Assembly: GCF_002813555.1 (NCBI RefSeq)
Contig: NZ_CP025057.1
Location: 248,001-312,000 of the forward strand
Direction of reading: 5' to 3'
DNA: 64,000 nucleotides
Source: Spiroplasma floricola 23-6
Lineage (GTDB): Bacteria > Bacillota_I > Bacilli_A > Mycoplasmatales > Mycoplasmataceae
The stretch's first letter is position 1. Each line of letters opens with the position of its first letter. Below the pieces are notes generated by a model. The model ran no database searches. It saw only the letters and a program-made list of their open reading frames with translations, and had not been told where the DNA came from. Position numbers and translations under genes: made by a program. Below are positions 34,793 through 46,324 of the stretch, in pieces.

Positions 34793-36601
34793 ATGAAGGA
34801 GAAAAAATTTAAAAGTGAAAAAGCTTTTTCAGCAAAGAAATTTTTCGACTCATTTAAAATGATTGGAGAGGCAATTAAAAAAAATCCTAAAACATTTACA
34901 GGTTATTTAATTTTTACAATAATTGATGCAATTTTATATTCTTCAATGACTATTGTTGTAAGTCAAATGACAAAAAATGTTACAAGCCAAGGTTTACAAG
35001 CAAATCATTTTTTATGATTTACAATGAGCTGAATTAGTTGAATTTATGTAGGCATAGTTCTGCTTCTTGCAATTATATTATTTGATTACTTAACAAATAT
35101 CTATGCAGCTATGTTTGCAAAAAGAGTAGAAATTTATTTAAGAATAAAAGCACTTAAAAAATTAGTTGATATTGATATTAGTTATTATTCAAAAAATCAA
35201 ATAGGATTAATAATGACTAGAGTAATAAACGACAGTCAAGGATCAGGTGATGCATTTAATGATTTTTTATTAAACTTACTTTTTAGTAGCATCAGTTTTA
35301 TAACAATGATATTTTTTATGATTTCAATTGATGTTACTCTTACTCTAATTGTTATAGGTATTTTTGTTCTTTTAGTAATAATAATTTGAACTATTTTTAT
35401 ATATTATAGAAGAGCAATAATTATTGCTTTTGATGTTAAACAAGCAATTGATGCAGATATTACAGATAGATTAATAAATATTAGAGCAATTAAAGCTAAT
35501 GCTTCTGAAAGTAGAGAAACTGTTAGAAATAAAAAGTTGCATGAAAAGTATGATCAAAAACTAAGTAAAGCTATTTGATTACAATCACTTTTATCATTTT
35601 TTTCTTATACTTTTGCTTGAGCTTTACCAATTGTCACAATTATTTCAGCTATTGGCTTATATAGTAATTCATTGAAACCTGAAGAACTTTCAAATTTACT
35701 TGTAGCATTTACATCAGCTACAAACAATGTCTTATATGCATTATTGACATTGCCAATATGAATGAGAGGTTTAACTAGATTATCAAATTGTGTTATGAGA
35801 CTTAACTATATTTATAACTCAAATTCATTGTTGAAATTTATTGATAATCCAGAAAAAATTGGAGATATTAAAAATATTACTTTTAATAAAGTAACTTTTA
35901 ATTATCCTGAATCACCAAAAAAACAAATATTGGCAGAAATTAGCTTAAATTTTGAGAAAAATAAAAGCTATGCTTTTGTTGGAGAAACTGGTGTTGGAAA
36001 GTCAACAATAGCAAAATTATTATTAAGATTTTATGATGTTACAACAGGTGAACTTTTAATAAATGGTAAAAATATACAAAAAATAGATCATAATGACTAT
36101 TTAGATAAAGTTGGATATGTCGAACAAGAACCACAAATACTTTATGGAACAGTTATGGACAATTTAAAATATCCATTTTTTGACAAAACAGATGAACAAG
36201 CAATTGAAGCAGCTAAGAAAGCCAAGATCCACAATTACATAAAAAAACTACCAATGGGCTATGATACAATTTTAGGAGAACGAGGATTCATGCTAAGTGG
36301 GGGACAAAAACAACGTTTAGTAATTGCACGGATTTTCTTAAAAGATCCACAATTATTAATTCTTGATGAAGCTACAAGTGCTTTAGATAATGTAGTTGAA
36401 AAAGAAATTCAATTAGAGCTGAATAAATTAATGTTGGGAAGAACCACTGTTGTAATAGCACATAAATTAAGCACAATTATAAATGTAGATGAAATCATTG
36501 TTCTAGACAAAAATGGGATTGCTCAAAAAGGTAACTTTAATGAATTAAAAGAAAAAGAGGGTCATTTTAAAAAACTATATACACTAGGTTTAATGAAATA
36601 G
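34793..36601 (+). CDS. ABC transporter, fused permease and ATPase (exporter type)
   Basis: 602 residues. The first 340 residues hold six transmembrane helices of the type I exporter fold (first helix around YLIFTIIDAILYSSMTIVV; coupling region YYSKNQIGLIMTRVINDSQG). The ATPase domain has Walker A GETGVGKST near residue 400, Q-loop EQEPQ, signature LSGGQKQRL, Walker B LLILDEATSAL and the H-loop (IAHKLST). Such half-transporters form homo- or heterodimers exporting lipids, peptides or drugs. GGGGGTAA precedes ATG 34793. Its stop is 14 nt before the PTS EIIA gene, so it may be cotranscribed with the cellobiose-type PTS. Confidence 0.93.
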
Positions 36602-36614
36602 AGGTTAAAAAAGT

Positions 36615-36932
36615 ATGAGTGAAATTAATTGAAATCAAATATCAATGGAAATGATTTCTTGCATAGGAAGTTCAAAATCAAATGCAATACTCGCTATTAG
36701 AGCAGCAAAAGAAAAAGATTTTGATAAATCAAAAGAATTAATTAAATTAGCTGAATTGGAAATGAATAAAGCACATAATTTACATTTTGACATAGTTGCA
36801 AGAGAAGCAAATGGAGAAAATCTTGATCTGAAACTAATTTTTTTACACGCAGAAGATCAAATGCTTACAACTCAAGCTATAATTGATTTAGGTAAAGAAA
36901 TGATTGAAATGTATAAAATAATATATAAATAA
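36615..36932 (+). CDS. PTS lactose/cellobiose-family EIIA
   Basis: 105 residues, a trimeric helical-bundle phosphocarrier. The active-site His lies in LIFLHAEDQMLTT (around residue 76), as in the lactose/chitobiose EIIA consensus (HAQDHLM). It takes phosphate from HPr and passes it to EIIB. Start ATG 36615 follows GAGGTT; the Met at 36645 is internal. Trp is TGA. It is the first PTS gene in the set EIIA - lipoprotein - EIIC - EIIB. Confidence 0.9.
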
Positions 36933-36937
36933 GAAAT

Positions 36938-36978
36938 AAAAGAAATAAATGATGTATATTTATTTCTTTTATTTTTTT
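36938..36978 (+). terminator. hairpin between EIIA and lipoprotein genes
   Basis: AAAAGAAATAAAT/ATTTATTTCTTTT stem with a T-rich tail, probably partial termination within the operon. Confidence 0.65.
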
Positions 36979-37017
36979 TAAGGAATTATTATAAAATAAA
37001 TGTAAAGGAGTTTTTAC

Positions 37018-38007
37018 ATGAAAAAAATATTATCTTTATTTAGCATAATGTCTTTGACAGCTTCTCCAATCTTTTTATCTAGTCAAGTAATTTCGTGTAA
37101 TGGAACTTGGTCTTTAGCTTTTAAAGATATTTTGAGAAAAGATATAGAGTCTTTAACTGATCTTAGTTATTATAATATTGCAAGAGAATGTGTTGAAGTT
37201 AAAGATAGCGAATGTAGTACAACTGAAAATGGACAAATAATGTCAACATTATCTTTATCGATTAATGAAGCTATTGTTACTAATAATGAAGGTATGTTAA
37301 AAAAAATTACAGATGCATCATTGGAACTATTTAAAGAAGCCAGTGCTTATTTTGATAAATTAGTTCCAAAATTTGATAAAAACAATGAAGATGGAAATGC
37401 CTACTATTATTATGTAATTGATGATAAAGGAGAATATGGTAGTGCATCCACTGAAATTAGTTATGATTCAGAAAAAAATTTACTAGAATATTTTGGTGAT
37501 GAAATTATAAAACCTGAATTTCAAGTAAATACTGCTAGATTTGCTGTTTTAAAAAATAATTTAGAATATACTAAGGCATTTTATAAAAATAATTTAAGTA
37601 TTTTGAATGAAACTGACGAATACATGAAAAATGTTGACTATATGAATAAATATATTGAAAATGGATGATTTGTTCCTATGTTTAAAATAGTAAATAAAGG
37701 TAAAGCAAAAAGTCATGGTCCTACTTTGACAAAAATTAAATTTGATCAAAGATTAGTTGATTATATTAGTGTTGGTCAACTTGGACAAGAAGATATTAGA
37801 CAATATGAAGGGTACTGATTTAAAGAAAATAACTTAATTAATGATCCTAATAGCGGAATAATTACTTTTGAAGATACTGATAAAATAAGTTCAACAAAAA
37901 AACTAAGAACCATTTCTGCAATAGAAGTATCTGCTAAAATGAACAACGAGCAAGTAACAAGAATTTATAATTATGGATTTAAAGATATCTCGGGAGGTAA
38001 TGTATAA
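37018..38007 (+). CDS. lipoprotein encoded inside a PTS operon
   Basis: 329 residues. Signal MKKILSLFSIMSLTASPIFL with lipobox VISC (Cys27), so it is lipidated and faces outward. The mature part is acidic and Tyr-rich with no repeat or known catalytic motif seen. One Trp is encoded by TGG (base 37108), rare in this genome, others by TGA. AAGGAG lies before ATG 37018. It stops 2 nt before the EIIC gene, so the two are translated together; it may be an external binding protein or glycosidase partner for the PTS, which is inference from context. Confidence 0.75.
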
Positions 38008-38009
38008 GT

Positions 38010-40208
38010 ATGCTTAAATATGAAAAATACCCCGATATATTTGATGCTTCAAATTCAATTAAATCAAGTAAACAAAGAATTAAAAAAGTAAAAAAAGAAA
38101 TTTTTGAATTAAAAAATGAACTTCATCTTAAAAAAATTAAGCATAAAGAAATCTCATCAACTTTCAATAAAATTAGAAAAGAAAAAGAAAAAGAGCTATC
38201 AGCAAATTTTAATATTGATTTATTAAACGCTAAATATAAGAAAGCAGACATTAATAAAATATATGATGACTACAATTCTAACATTGCAAATTTAAAAGAA
38301 GAATATGCACAAAAAAAAGAGTTAAGACTTCAAAAAAGTGAAAATAGTATTCAAGAAGTTAAAGGAAAAATTAAATCTTTAAAAATTGAATTAGATGAAA
38401 TAGTTAAACAAAATAAAGAATCTAAAATTCAAATTAAAATAAATTGAAATAATAAAAGAGAGCAAATTAAAGAAGAAGATTTAAAATTAAGATTAGAACT
38501 TCAAGAAATTAAAAAACAATTTAAAATTGAAAAACAGCAATTAAAAGCTGAATATTTTAAACAATATAACATTTTAATAGAGCAATGAAAAAATGAAAAT
38601 AAAACTACAGAGAACGTTCATTATCTTCTTTCAAAATTAGGTCATAAAAAAAAGCTTAAGCCTTTAAAAACAGAAATCGATCAAACAGTTTATGAATTAT
38701 CTTTAAAAATTAATGATTTAAAAGTAAATTATGAAAATAAAGTTTCTCAAGAAAAAAGTAAAATAAATAATCAAAAACTATTAATTAGATATAATGCAGG
38801 TAAAGCAGATTTAATAACTATTAAAACATCAATTGATAAAATTACTTGAGCATCAGGTAAATTATCAAATTGAAAATTTATGGTAGCTATAAAAAATGGT
38901 TTTTTCTCATTAATGCCTCTAGTGATTGTTGGAGCTGTATTTATTTTAATAAACAATATTATTTTAGGAGCAGGAAATGGGGGATTATTTAACCTATTTT
39001 ATCTAACAGCAGATCAACTTGCAATTTTAGAAAAATTTAAAACAATTGGTTCTTATATATGAAATGGAACTTATGCTTTTTTCGGATTTTTATTAGCTGG
39101 AGCAATTGCATATCATTTAGCTCCATATTATAAAGTTAATCAATGAGCAGCTGCAATTATGGCATTTGTATCATTTTTAATTATGAATCCATCATTTTGA
39201 ACAAATCTAGCAGTTTTTGGAAATACAGGAATGTTTACAGCAATGCTTATTGGTATTTTTTCAACTATTTTATTTGGTCAACTTTCAAAAAATCAAAAGC
39301 TAAAAATAAAAATGCCAGATTCAGTTCCAGATGGAGTTGCAAAATCATTTAATATTTTAATTCCTTATGCAATTACAGCTATAGTTTTTGGAATCACTGC
39401 TTTTTCAATTACTTGAATAGGACAAAGCGTTGGAGAAATAAATATTGGAAAAAATAAAGTAACATTTATAGACATTAATGGTTTAATCACTGTTGCAATA
39501 CAAAAACCTCTTGTAAATGCAGTATCAGGATTTGGAGGAATGATCTCTATTGTCTTTTTATGACAAGTCTTGTGATTCATGGGAATTCATGCAAGTGGAA
39601 TCTTGTCACCAATTGTGGAACCAATACAATTAGATGGTTTAATTCAAAATCAACAAGCACTTGCTGATGGAACCAATCCTCAATATGTATTTACAAACCC
39701 TTTTATGAATAACTTCTTATTTATGGGAGGAACTGGAGGAACGATTGGTTTAATTATAGCTATTTTCATTTTTTCTAAACGTGGCGATTATAGAACAATG
39801 GCTAAAGTTACATTAATACCAGCAATATTTTGTATTAATGAACCATTATTATTTGGATTACCAATTGTTCTTAATCCAATCTTTGCTGTACCATTTATAT
39901 TTGGACCACTATTAGCAGGTATTTTTGCTTATTTAGCAACTACTCTAGGAATGATGCCTCACTCTAGTGTTATTGTTCCTTGAACAACACCTCCAGTAAT
40001 TGGGGGAATATTGACGACAAAAAGCTTAATGGGTGGTCTTGTAGCATTAATTAATTTAGGAATTTTAATTACTATGTATTCACCATTTGTTATGCTTGCA
40101 AATAAAATAGAACAACGTGAACTTTTAAATAAGTTTGCTCAAAACAAAAATATATCAGATGAAAATATAGTAAAATTAAATAGTAATTTAAAAACTTCAC
40201 CAATTTAG
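38010..40208 (+). CDS. PTS cellobiose-family EIIC with large N-terminal coiled coil
   Basis: 732 residues. Residues about 15-280 are a charged coiled coil (for example KQRIKKVKKEIFELKNELHL) with no hydrophobic span. From about residue 290 the sequence is a normal lactose/cellobiose EIIC permease: MVAIKNGFFSLMPLVIVGAV, FMGIHASGILSPIVEP, FINEP-like CINEPLLFGLPIVLNPIF and PWTTPPVIGGIL. A usual EIIC is about 430 residues, so the N-terminal 280 are extra. One frame runs through both parts with no stop and TGA Trp codons, so it is a true fusion. GGGAGG precedes ATG 38010. The coil faces the cytoplasm. Confidence 0.9.
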
Positions 40209-40231
40209 TTTATTTGAGAGGAATTAAAAGA

Positions 40232-40531
40232 ATGAATAAAAAAGTACTTTTAGCATGTAATGCAGGAATGAGCACATCTATTTTAGTGAAAAATATGCAA
40301 AATTATGCTTTTGAAGAAGATATTAATGTAGAAATTAAAGCAGTATCAACAAACGAAGCTAAACTTAATGGAAATGATTGAGATATAGTCTTATTAGGTC
40401 CACAAGTTGCATATGAACTTGATGAAGTAAAAACATATTTTGAAACACCAGTTTTTGTAATTGATAAAGAAGATTATGGAAAAGCAAATGGTGAGAAAGT
40501 TTTAAAATTTGCATTAGAAAATTGTAAATAA
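40232..40531 (+). CDS. PTS lactose/cellobiose-family EIIB
   Basis: 99 residues. The phosphorylated Cys is residue 9 in LLACNAGMSTSILV, the P-loop of lactose/chitobiose EIIB. It accepts phosphate from EIIA and donates it to the sugar bound in EIIC. AGAGGAA lies 9 nt before ATG 40232. It ends the cellobiose-type operon; the next gene, an RpiR regulator, has a separate promoter region containing a T17 tract. Confidence 0.92.
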
Positions 40532-40594
40532 AACTAATAGAAATATTTTATTAAATATAAAATTAAATAATTAAAAAAAATTATCATAAAAGCA

Positions 40595-40611
40595 TTTTTT
40601 TTTTTTTTTTT
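40595..40611. repeat. T17 homopolymer upstream of rpiR
   Basis: Seventeen T in a row, 60 nt before the RpiR start. Such tracts change length by slippage and, in mycoplasma promoters, can vary expression. Confidence 0.8.
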
Positions 40612-41106
40612 AATTAATATTTTAATAATAAAAACTATAATTTAAGTGAATAAGAAAAGGGTAAAGAATAATGGAATCAGTGTTAGAAAAATTAGAGAGA
40701 ATGACTAAAAATATTGAAAATACAAGTTATAAAATAATTTCAAAAGAAATAGTATCTAAATTTTTTAAAGGTATATTTTATAATCAAGAAGATCTTGCAA
40801 ATTCTTGTTATGTTTCAGTTTCACAAATAACTAAATTTGCCAAAAAAATTGGATATTCAGGATATAGAGAGTTATTATTTAATTTAAAAAATGAATATAG
40901 TCATTATGGATGAGATAAAAAAAATTTAGAAATATCAACAATTGAAAAATTTGATCAGCTTTCTAAATGAATAATGAAAAATGAAAAATTTGTAAAAACT
41001 ATAGCAAAGGAAATTAAAAATAAAGAAATAATAAATGTTTATGTTTCTTATCAAGTTAGACATGCAGCAACGTTCCCCCCAAATTGGGAAAGTTTTTTTT
41101 TTTTTT

Positions 41107-41961
41107 TTATCATTTTTTATTCATTCTAATTCTATCATTATTATAAAAGTCCAATCATGCTCATGCTATTTCCATACATTGATTAATGTTTTCAATATGA
41201 CATGTTCTTATAGTTTCATCTTTTAAACGACCATGAAAACTTTCATGTTTACCATTATGATGAGGTGTTCCTGGTTTTGAATAGCTTCTAATAATTTGAA
41301 AATCAATTTATAAACTTATGTAATCCAGAGAGGTATATTGATTTCCATTATCTGAATGTAATAATATTGAACCTAAATATTTTTTATTTTTATATGCCAT
41401 TTCTACAGCTTCAAGAACAAAATCTGTTTTTTGATTATCAATTCTTTTAGATTTTCCTATTATTTCTCCAGTTAAATTATCTTGAACTGTGCAAATATAA
41501 CCTTTTTTTGTTTTAACTGAAAATTCAGTTATATCACTAGTTCAAATATTTTCAAAACCAATTTCTTTTGCTTCTTTTAAATAATTCTTTCTAATAGTTT
41601 CGTTATATCTTTTAATCTCATGTTTAGATTGTTTCTTAATGTAATATGCAATATGATTAAATTTTTTAAATATACGTTCTAATTTTTTATGATTAATTCT
41701 GAAAGGGTCAATATAATTTAATTTAAAATATAGGGCTCATCTTTTAGCACTATAAGCACTAAGGAAATTATTCCTTTCAATTTCTGAAATAACTAAATTC
41801 ATAATTCTTGTATCATCCAGGAAATTCATTAAAGTTTTATTTTTTTTATATGTTGATGTTCTATTAATATTTAAAATTTTACAAATCATTGTTCTATTGC
41901 TCTTGGTATTTATCAATAATTGTTGAACTATTTCTTTTTGGTTTTGGCCTTGGAGGCTCAT
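41107..41961 (-). pseudogene. IS3-family transposase OrfB, premature stop
   Basis: 284 codons. The DDE catalytic residues are all present: WTSDITEF (first Asp), LHSDNGNQYTS (second Asp) and HHNGKHESFHG (Glu). An in-frame TAA at 41308-41310 (codon 218, between YISL and IDFQII) cuts the protein before the catalytic Glu, so this copy should be inactive. The frame overlaps OrfA by 34 nt in -1 phase. A natural stop TAA is at 41107. Confidence 0.85.
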
Positions 41962-42257
41962 TGCTTTTTTAAAATATCATTCTCCTTAATTAATTCCTTA
42001 TTGTAATCAAATAGAATTCCTACAAACAGATCATTTGCCTTTTGAGATATACTGTAATCTATTTTATAAGGTAAACGAGTTTTTGAATCACCAATATCTG
42101 TATTTTTGTATTTGTTTATTATTGTTCCAATTGATCCTGTAGTTGAGTTAAATTTTAATGCTATTTCCTTTAGAGAATAACCATTCAAACTTAATTCAAT
42201 AATTTTTTCTTTTTCTTCTTGAGTTCACTTTCTAAACTTTTGTCCTTTTTTTGCCAT
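41928..42257 (-). CDS. IS3-family transposase OrfA
   Basis: 109 residues. Helix-turn-helix protein: EEKEKIIELSLNGYSLKEIA and FNSTTGSIGTIINKY are the two recognition regions usual in IS150 OrfA. It starts at ATG 42257, in frame with a TGA Trp (FRKWTQEE), and ends at TAG 41928. The heptamer A-AAA-AAG (reverse strand, about 41972-41966) lies in phase shortly before OrfB, the classic IS3 site for -1 frameshifting that yields the OrfAB transposase. Confidence 0.85.
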
Positions 42258-42682
42258 ATACTTTATCCTTTTCTATTATTGTATAAAAATTGTTGCCTAA
42301 ATGGGGGGAACATTCCAGCAAAATATATAGTTGAATTATTTTCATCTTTAGATAAAGTAGTTAAAATAATCTCTCATGAGTTGAGAAAAGATATGAAGCT
42401 AAATAAAGAAGAAGAAATAAATTTGGTCATTCTTTGTTCAAGAGATAATGATTCATTGTTAGCAGTTTATGAAATTCAAAATAATCCTAAACAAAAAAGT
42501 TTTTTAATAACAACTGAAAGACAAAGAGAAAAAATTAAAACTTTTTTTACAGATCAAATAATAATTAATTATGAATTTGACAATTCAAAAAAAATATATA
42601 GAAATATAGGTTTAGAAATGTTATTCTTGCATATCTTTGAAGTTGTTCAAGAACTTTCCATATAGTAAAATACTTTCTTAAT

Positions 42683-42706
42683 ATGGAAAATTTGTTACTT
42701 TTCTAT
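42683..42706. promoter_or_regulatory. candidate RpiR operator, copy 1
   Basis: Inverted repeat ATGGAAAA-TTTGTTAC-TTTTCTAT just upstream of the PTS EII start. The near-identical ATGGAAAATTT...TTTTCCAT occurs before the other PTS gene at 50670. A related half-site (TGGAAAATATCAC) follows at 42715. Confidence 0.55.
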
Positions 42707-42745
42707 TTATAAAGTGGAAAATATCACTGTAAGGAGGATAGAAAA

Positions 42746-45390
42746 GTGGAAATAAATTTATACGCGCCAGTTGAAGGTGAAATAAAAAATATTGAACAAT
42801 GTAAAGATTCAATGTTTGCAGATCGTATGCTTGGTGACGGATTAGTTATAATACCTTCAGAAAATAATTTTAAAGGCTTTTTTGATATAGCAACAGTTAC
42901 CATGATTTTTGATACAAAACATGCTTATGGATTTGAAGTTGAAGGATTGCAGTTTTTAATTCATTGTGGAATGGATACTGTTTCACTTAATGGAGAAGGT
43001 TTTGAAACAAATCTTAAAATTGGAAGTAAAGTTACAAAAGATGATATTTTGTTTAGTGTTGATATTGAAAAAATAAAAAACAAAAAACTTTCAATTGAAA
43101 CTCCAATAGTTTTTGAGTTTAATGAATTAAATGAGTATAAAATTAAAAACCTAAAAGTTGGAAAAGTTAAACAGGGAGATTTAATATGTACAATTGAATA
43201 TTCATTTGAAGAAAAAGAAAACAATGATTTAAGAACAATTATTGATCCTGTTGATTTTTTTAATACTTCGAATAAATATGAAAAAGGAGCAATACAAATT
43301 AATAAAAGCGTAGGAAGTCAATCTAATTATGGAGAAGTTTATAATTGTATGACTAGATTGCGTTTTACTATTAAAAATAGAGATTTAGTAAATGTAGAGG
43401 AGCTTAAAAAAATAAATCTTGTAAAAGGTGTAGTTTGAAATGGAAATGAACTACAAGTTGTTATAGGACAAGATGTATATAAAGTTAAAGATGAAGTTAT
43501 TAAAAATAATAATGAAATAAGTGCTATAAGAACATCTTTGGGAATTACAAATAAGAAAACTCCTTTAGGAAGAAGAATGTTAGCAATGTTTTCTGGTATT
43601 ATGGTAAAACTTATTCCAATTATGGTAGGGGCGGGATTAATACAAGCAATAATAGCTATTTTAATTCAAGTAGGAGTTATGCCAAATATTGTATTTAAAA
43701 TTACTGAAAGTTCAGGACCTAACGATGTTCTTTTAACTCAAGCACCTGTTGGATGAGCAGTATTATATGCAATGGGAAGATCAACAACTTTCTTTATGGG
43801 TATATTATTGGCAGTTTCAGCAGCAAATTATTTTAAATTATAAGGATTAATGGGAGTTGCTTTAGGAGTTATTTTATGTTGCCCAATGTTTTTTTATGAT
43901 GGAGGAGCAATGGGTTTAGGAAGTGATTTTGTTTTATTTGATTTAGGAACAATTGATACAGGAAATCCTATGTTAGATGGAATAACTAAGATAAAAGTAA
44001 ATGCAATGAACACGAAAATATTTGTTATTATTGCAGCTATTTATACTGCAAAATTACTAGATACTTGATTAAAAAGTGTAATACCTGTAGCTTTAGAATT
44101 AATGTTTAGACCTTTTATTGTAATATTGGTTGTTGCACCACTAGCTTTTTTTGGTTATGGAATACTTTGAAACTTTGTAGAAACTTTATTTGGTGCTTCA
44201 ATGTTTTATGTTGGTAAAATTCCATTTGGAATTGGAGTTGGTATATTTGTAGCCTTATGACAAGCTGCTGTAATATTTGGTTTACATATGATGCTTGGAA
44301 TAATCAGTATGTTAGATCTTATTGCAAATGGTGGTCAAACAGCTTATGGTATTGCAGGATCAATTTCTGTTTGAGCACAAGTTGGAGCATTAATTGGTGT
44401 TATCATAGTTACACAAAACGCAAAATTAAGAAAACAAGGTATAGGAATGTTACCTGCTGGATTTCTAGGAATTACAGAACCAATATTATATGGAATTAAC
44501 TTACCTAAAAAAAGACCATTATTTTCAGGTATTGCAGCTGCATTTATAGCTGGGGCTTTTGCAAATATTTTGAGTGTAACACAAAGAGCTTCATCAGGAA
44601 TTGGAGTTTTTGAAGCAATTGGATTCTTTTCAGAACCTACTTTAAATGGAGTTGGAAAAATATCACCTGTTTTAAATGGATCATTCTATTTATTAGCATG
44701 TGCTGTTTCAATAGGTACAGCAATTTTATTTAGTATGTTAACTTATAAAGAAAGAATTACTGAAAAAACTCTATTAACAAAAACAATTGAAAAAACAATT
44801 TTACTAACAAAATTACAATTAAATTTAAATACAGAAGAAATGAAAACTCTTAAAGAAGTAGAAAAAGAAGTCTTAAATATTTTTACAAAAGACTTTAGCA
44901 AAAATATAACTAAAAATGAAAAAAATATCCAAAAATATTTAGCTACATCTGAAAAAATAAATACTATTCTCCAAAAAGAAGAAAATATGAAAGAGAGAAT
45001 GATTGCAAAAGGTAAAAAATATATTCAAAGAAAACAATTTGAAAAATCTTCTTTATTAATGAATGAATATAATGCATTAGATTTTAGTGTAAAAATCAAA
45101 GAACTTGAAATTATAAAAGAAAAAGAGTTTAGATCTATTGATTTTAATCTTTTAAATAAAAATGCTTTACAGATTCAAAAGGATGTTGAAAAAATATTAG
45201 AAAAAGCAAAGTATTAGATCAAAAAATTATAAGAGAATTGCAACCTATTATTTTCAATAATTTAAATAGTGTTCAAATTCATTATGGACTGTTAGAATCA
45301 AAAAATCCAAATATTAATTTAATAGATTTAATTAATGAAAGAAAAAATGAATTAAAAATAGAGCAAAGGAAAAATAAAGTAAATGCTTAA
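42746..45390 (+). pseudogene. PTS beta-glucoside-type EIIA-EIIB-EIIC, broken
   Basis: Starts at GTG 42746 behind AAGGAGG. Order is unusual: EIIA first (glucose-type, active His73 in LIHCGMDTV), then EIIB (Cys201 in YNCMTRLRF), then the EIIC permease (GFLGITEPILYGI) and a C-terminal coiled-coil tail. An in-frame TAA at 43841-43843 (codon 366) interrupts the permease between YFKL and GLMG. Near 45208 one base is missing: the main frame hits TAG at 45215, but the -1 frame continues (DQKIIRELQPIIFNNLNSVQ) to TAA 45388, overlapping the next gene by 8 nt as expected. Two lesions, so probably inactive. Confidence 0.85.
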
Positions 45391-46324
45391 TATAACTTTT
45401 GATGTTGGTGGAACAGGAACAAAATGTGTAATTTTTGAGAATAACAAAGAATTTGAAAGGCGATATTTAAATTACATTAAAGAAGAAACAGAAGAGCAGA
45501 AATTAATGATTCAAACTCCTTTAGTAGTTGTTTTAGAAGAAATATCAAAAGTATTAGATAGTTTTGATAAAGAATTTAATTTAGCTATATCTTTTCCAGG
45601 CATTATAGATGCCAAAAATAAAAAGATATTGTCAGAATCAGCTATATCAAATATTGATCTAGATTTAAATAAATACTTCAAAAAGTATAAAAAATTAAAT
45701 AAATTTATTATAACAAATGATGCAAAAGCTGCTGTACTTGGTGAATACCAAGAAAGAATTAAAAAAAATAAAAGTATTTTTAATATGGTTCATCTTACAA
45801 TTGGTACAGCTCTTGGAGCAGGAATTATAATAAATAAAAAAGTCATTGATGGTAAGAATTTTCAAGCTGGAGAATTAGGAAAAATGTATTCTAGTTTAGA
45901 AAAAAATAATCCTTCAACAGTTGCTATAGACACTGGTTTAGGGTCATTATTATTAAAGTATTTTATGAAAACTGGAAAATCAATCTCAGGAGAGATGCTT
46001 TTTAAATTATTTAACAGTAATGATGAACTTGTTGTGCAAATGATGGATGAATTTACATCTCATATTGCTAAATTAATTATAAATATTGATTTTATGCTAG
46101 ATTTTGATTTAGTAACAATTGGTGGGGGAATAAGTGTAAATGAACAATTTATAAATATGATAAAAAATAAAATCTCAATACATAAAGATTTTTATTAAGG
46201 GGAAAAATTGATTTATTCAAATGAAAAAATTGAATCAAAATTTGATGTGTCAATTTTGAAAAATAAAGCTGCATGTTATGGTGCTTTATATTTATTAAAT
46301 GAGGAGAAAAATAAAAATGAGTAA
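45383..46324 (+). pseudogene. ROK-family sugar kinase, premature stop
   Basis: 313 codons. ROK/glucokinase features: ITFDVGGTGTKCVIF (ATP phosphate loop), ITNDAKAAVLGEY (catalytic Asp), LTIGTALGAGIII and GELGKM. The zinc CxCGxxGC motif of many ROK kinases is absent. A TAA at 46196 (codon 272, after HKDFY) stops it early, but the same frame continues 42 codons (KLIYSNEKIESKFDVSILKN) to TAA 46322, which overlaps the next gene by 8 nt. So the stop is a recent lesion; loss of the last helix may or may not abolish activity. It would phosphorylate glucose released by the glucosidases. Confidence 0.8.

Larger units (their letters stand above)
41072..42311. mobile_element. IS3-family (IS150-type) insertion sequence
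   Basis: About 1,240 bp. Ends are GTTCCCCCCAAATTGGG (left) and, inverted, GTTCCCCCCATTTAGGC (right); AAC flanks both ends (41069-41071 and 42309-42311) and is the likely 3-bp target duplication, if the right copy belongs to the flank. Genes run on the reverse strand. It interrupts rpiR. A T16 run lies just inside the left end (41093-41108). Confidence 0.85.
40671..42665 (+). pseudogene. RpiR-family regulator split by an insertion sequence
   Basis: 5' half 40671-41071: residues 1-133 with the RpiR helix-turn-helix (NQEDLANSCYVSVSQITKFA; GYRELLFNLK). The 3' half (SIS-type sugar-binding domain, from ATTCCAGCAAAATAT at 42312 to TAG 42663) continues IPAKYIVELFSSLDKVVKII after the IS. Reading straight across, the phases differ by one base unless one target duplicate is removed unevenly, so exact repair by excision is uncertain. 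RpiR proteins regulate sugar-phosphate genes; the beta-glucoside PTS operon directly behind is the likely target. Function should be lost. Confidence 0.85.

Noticed and set aside
41069-42311. Exact target-site duplication of the IS
   Set aside because: AAC flanks both ends, but removing one copy leaves rpiR out of phase by one base, so the boundaries cannot be fixed from this sequence alone.
44257-44499. Trp/Cys-rich 80-residue frame inside the PTS EIIC
   Set aside because: Shadow of the permease frame, which is continuous on both sides and has family motifs.
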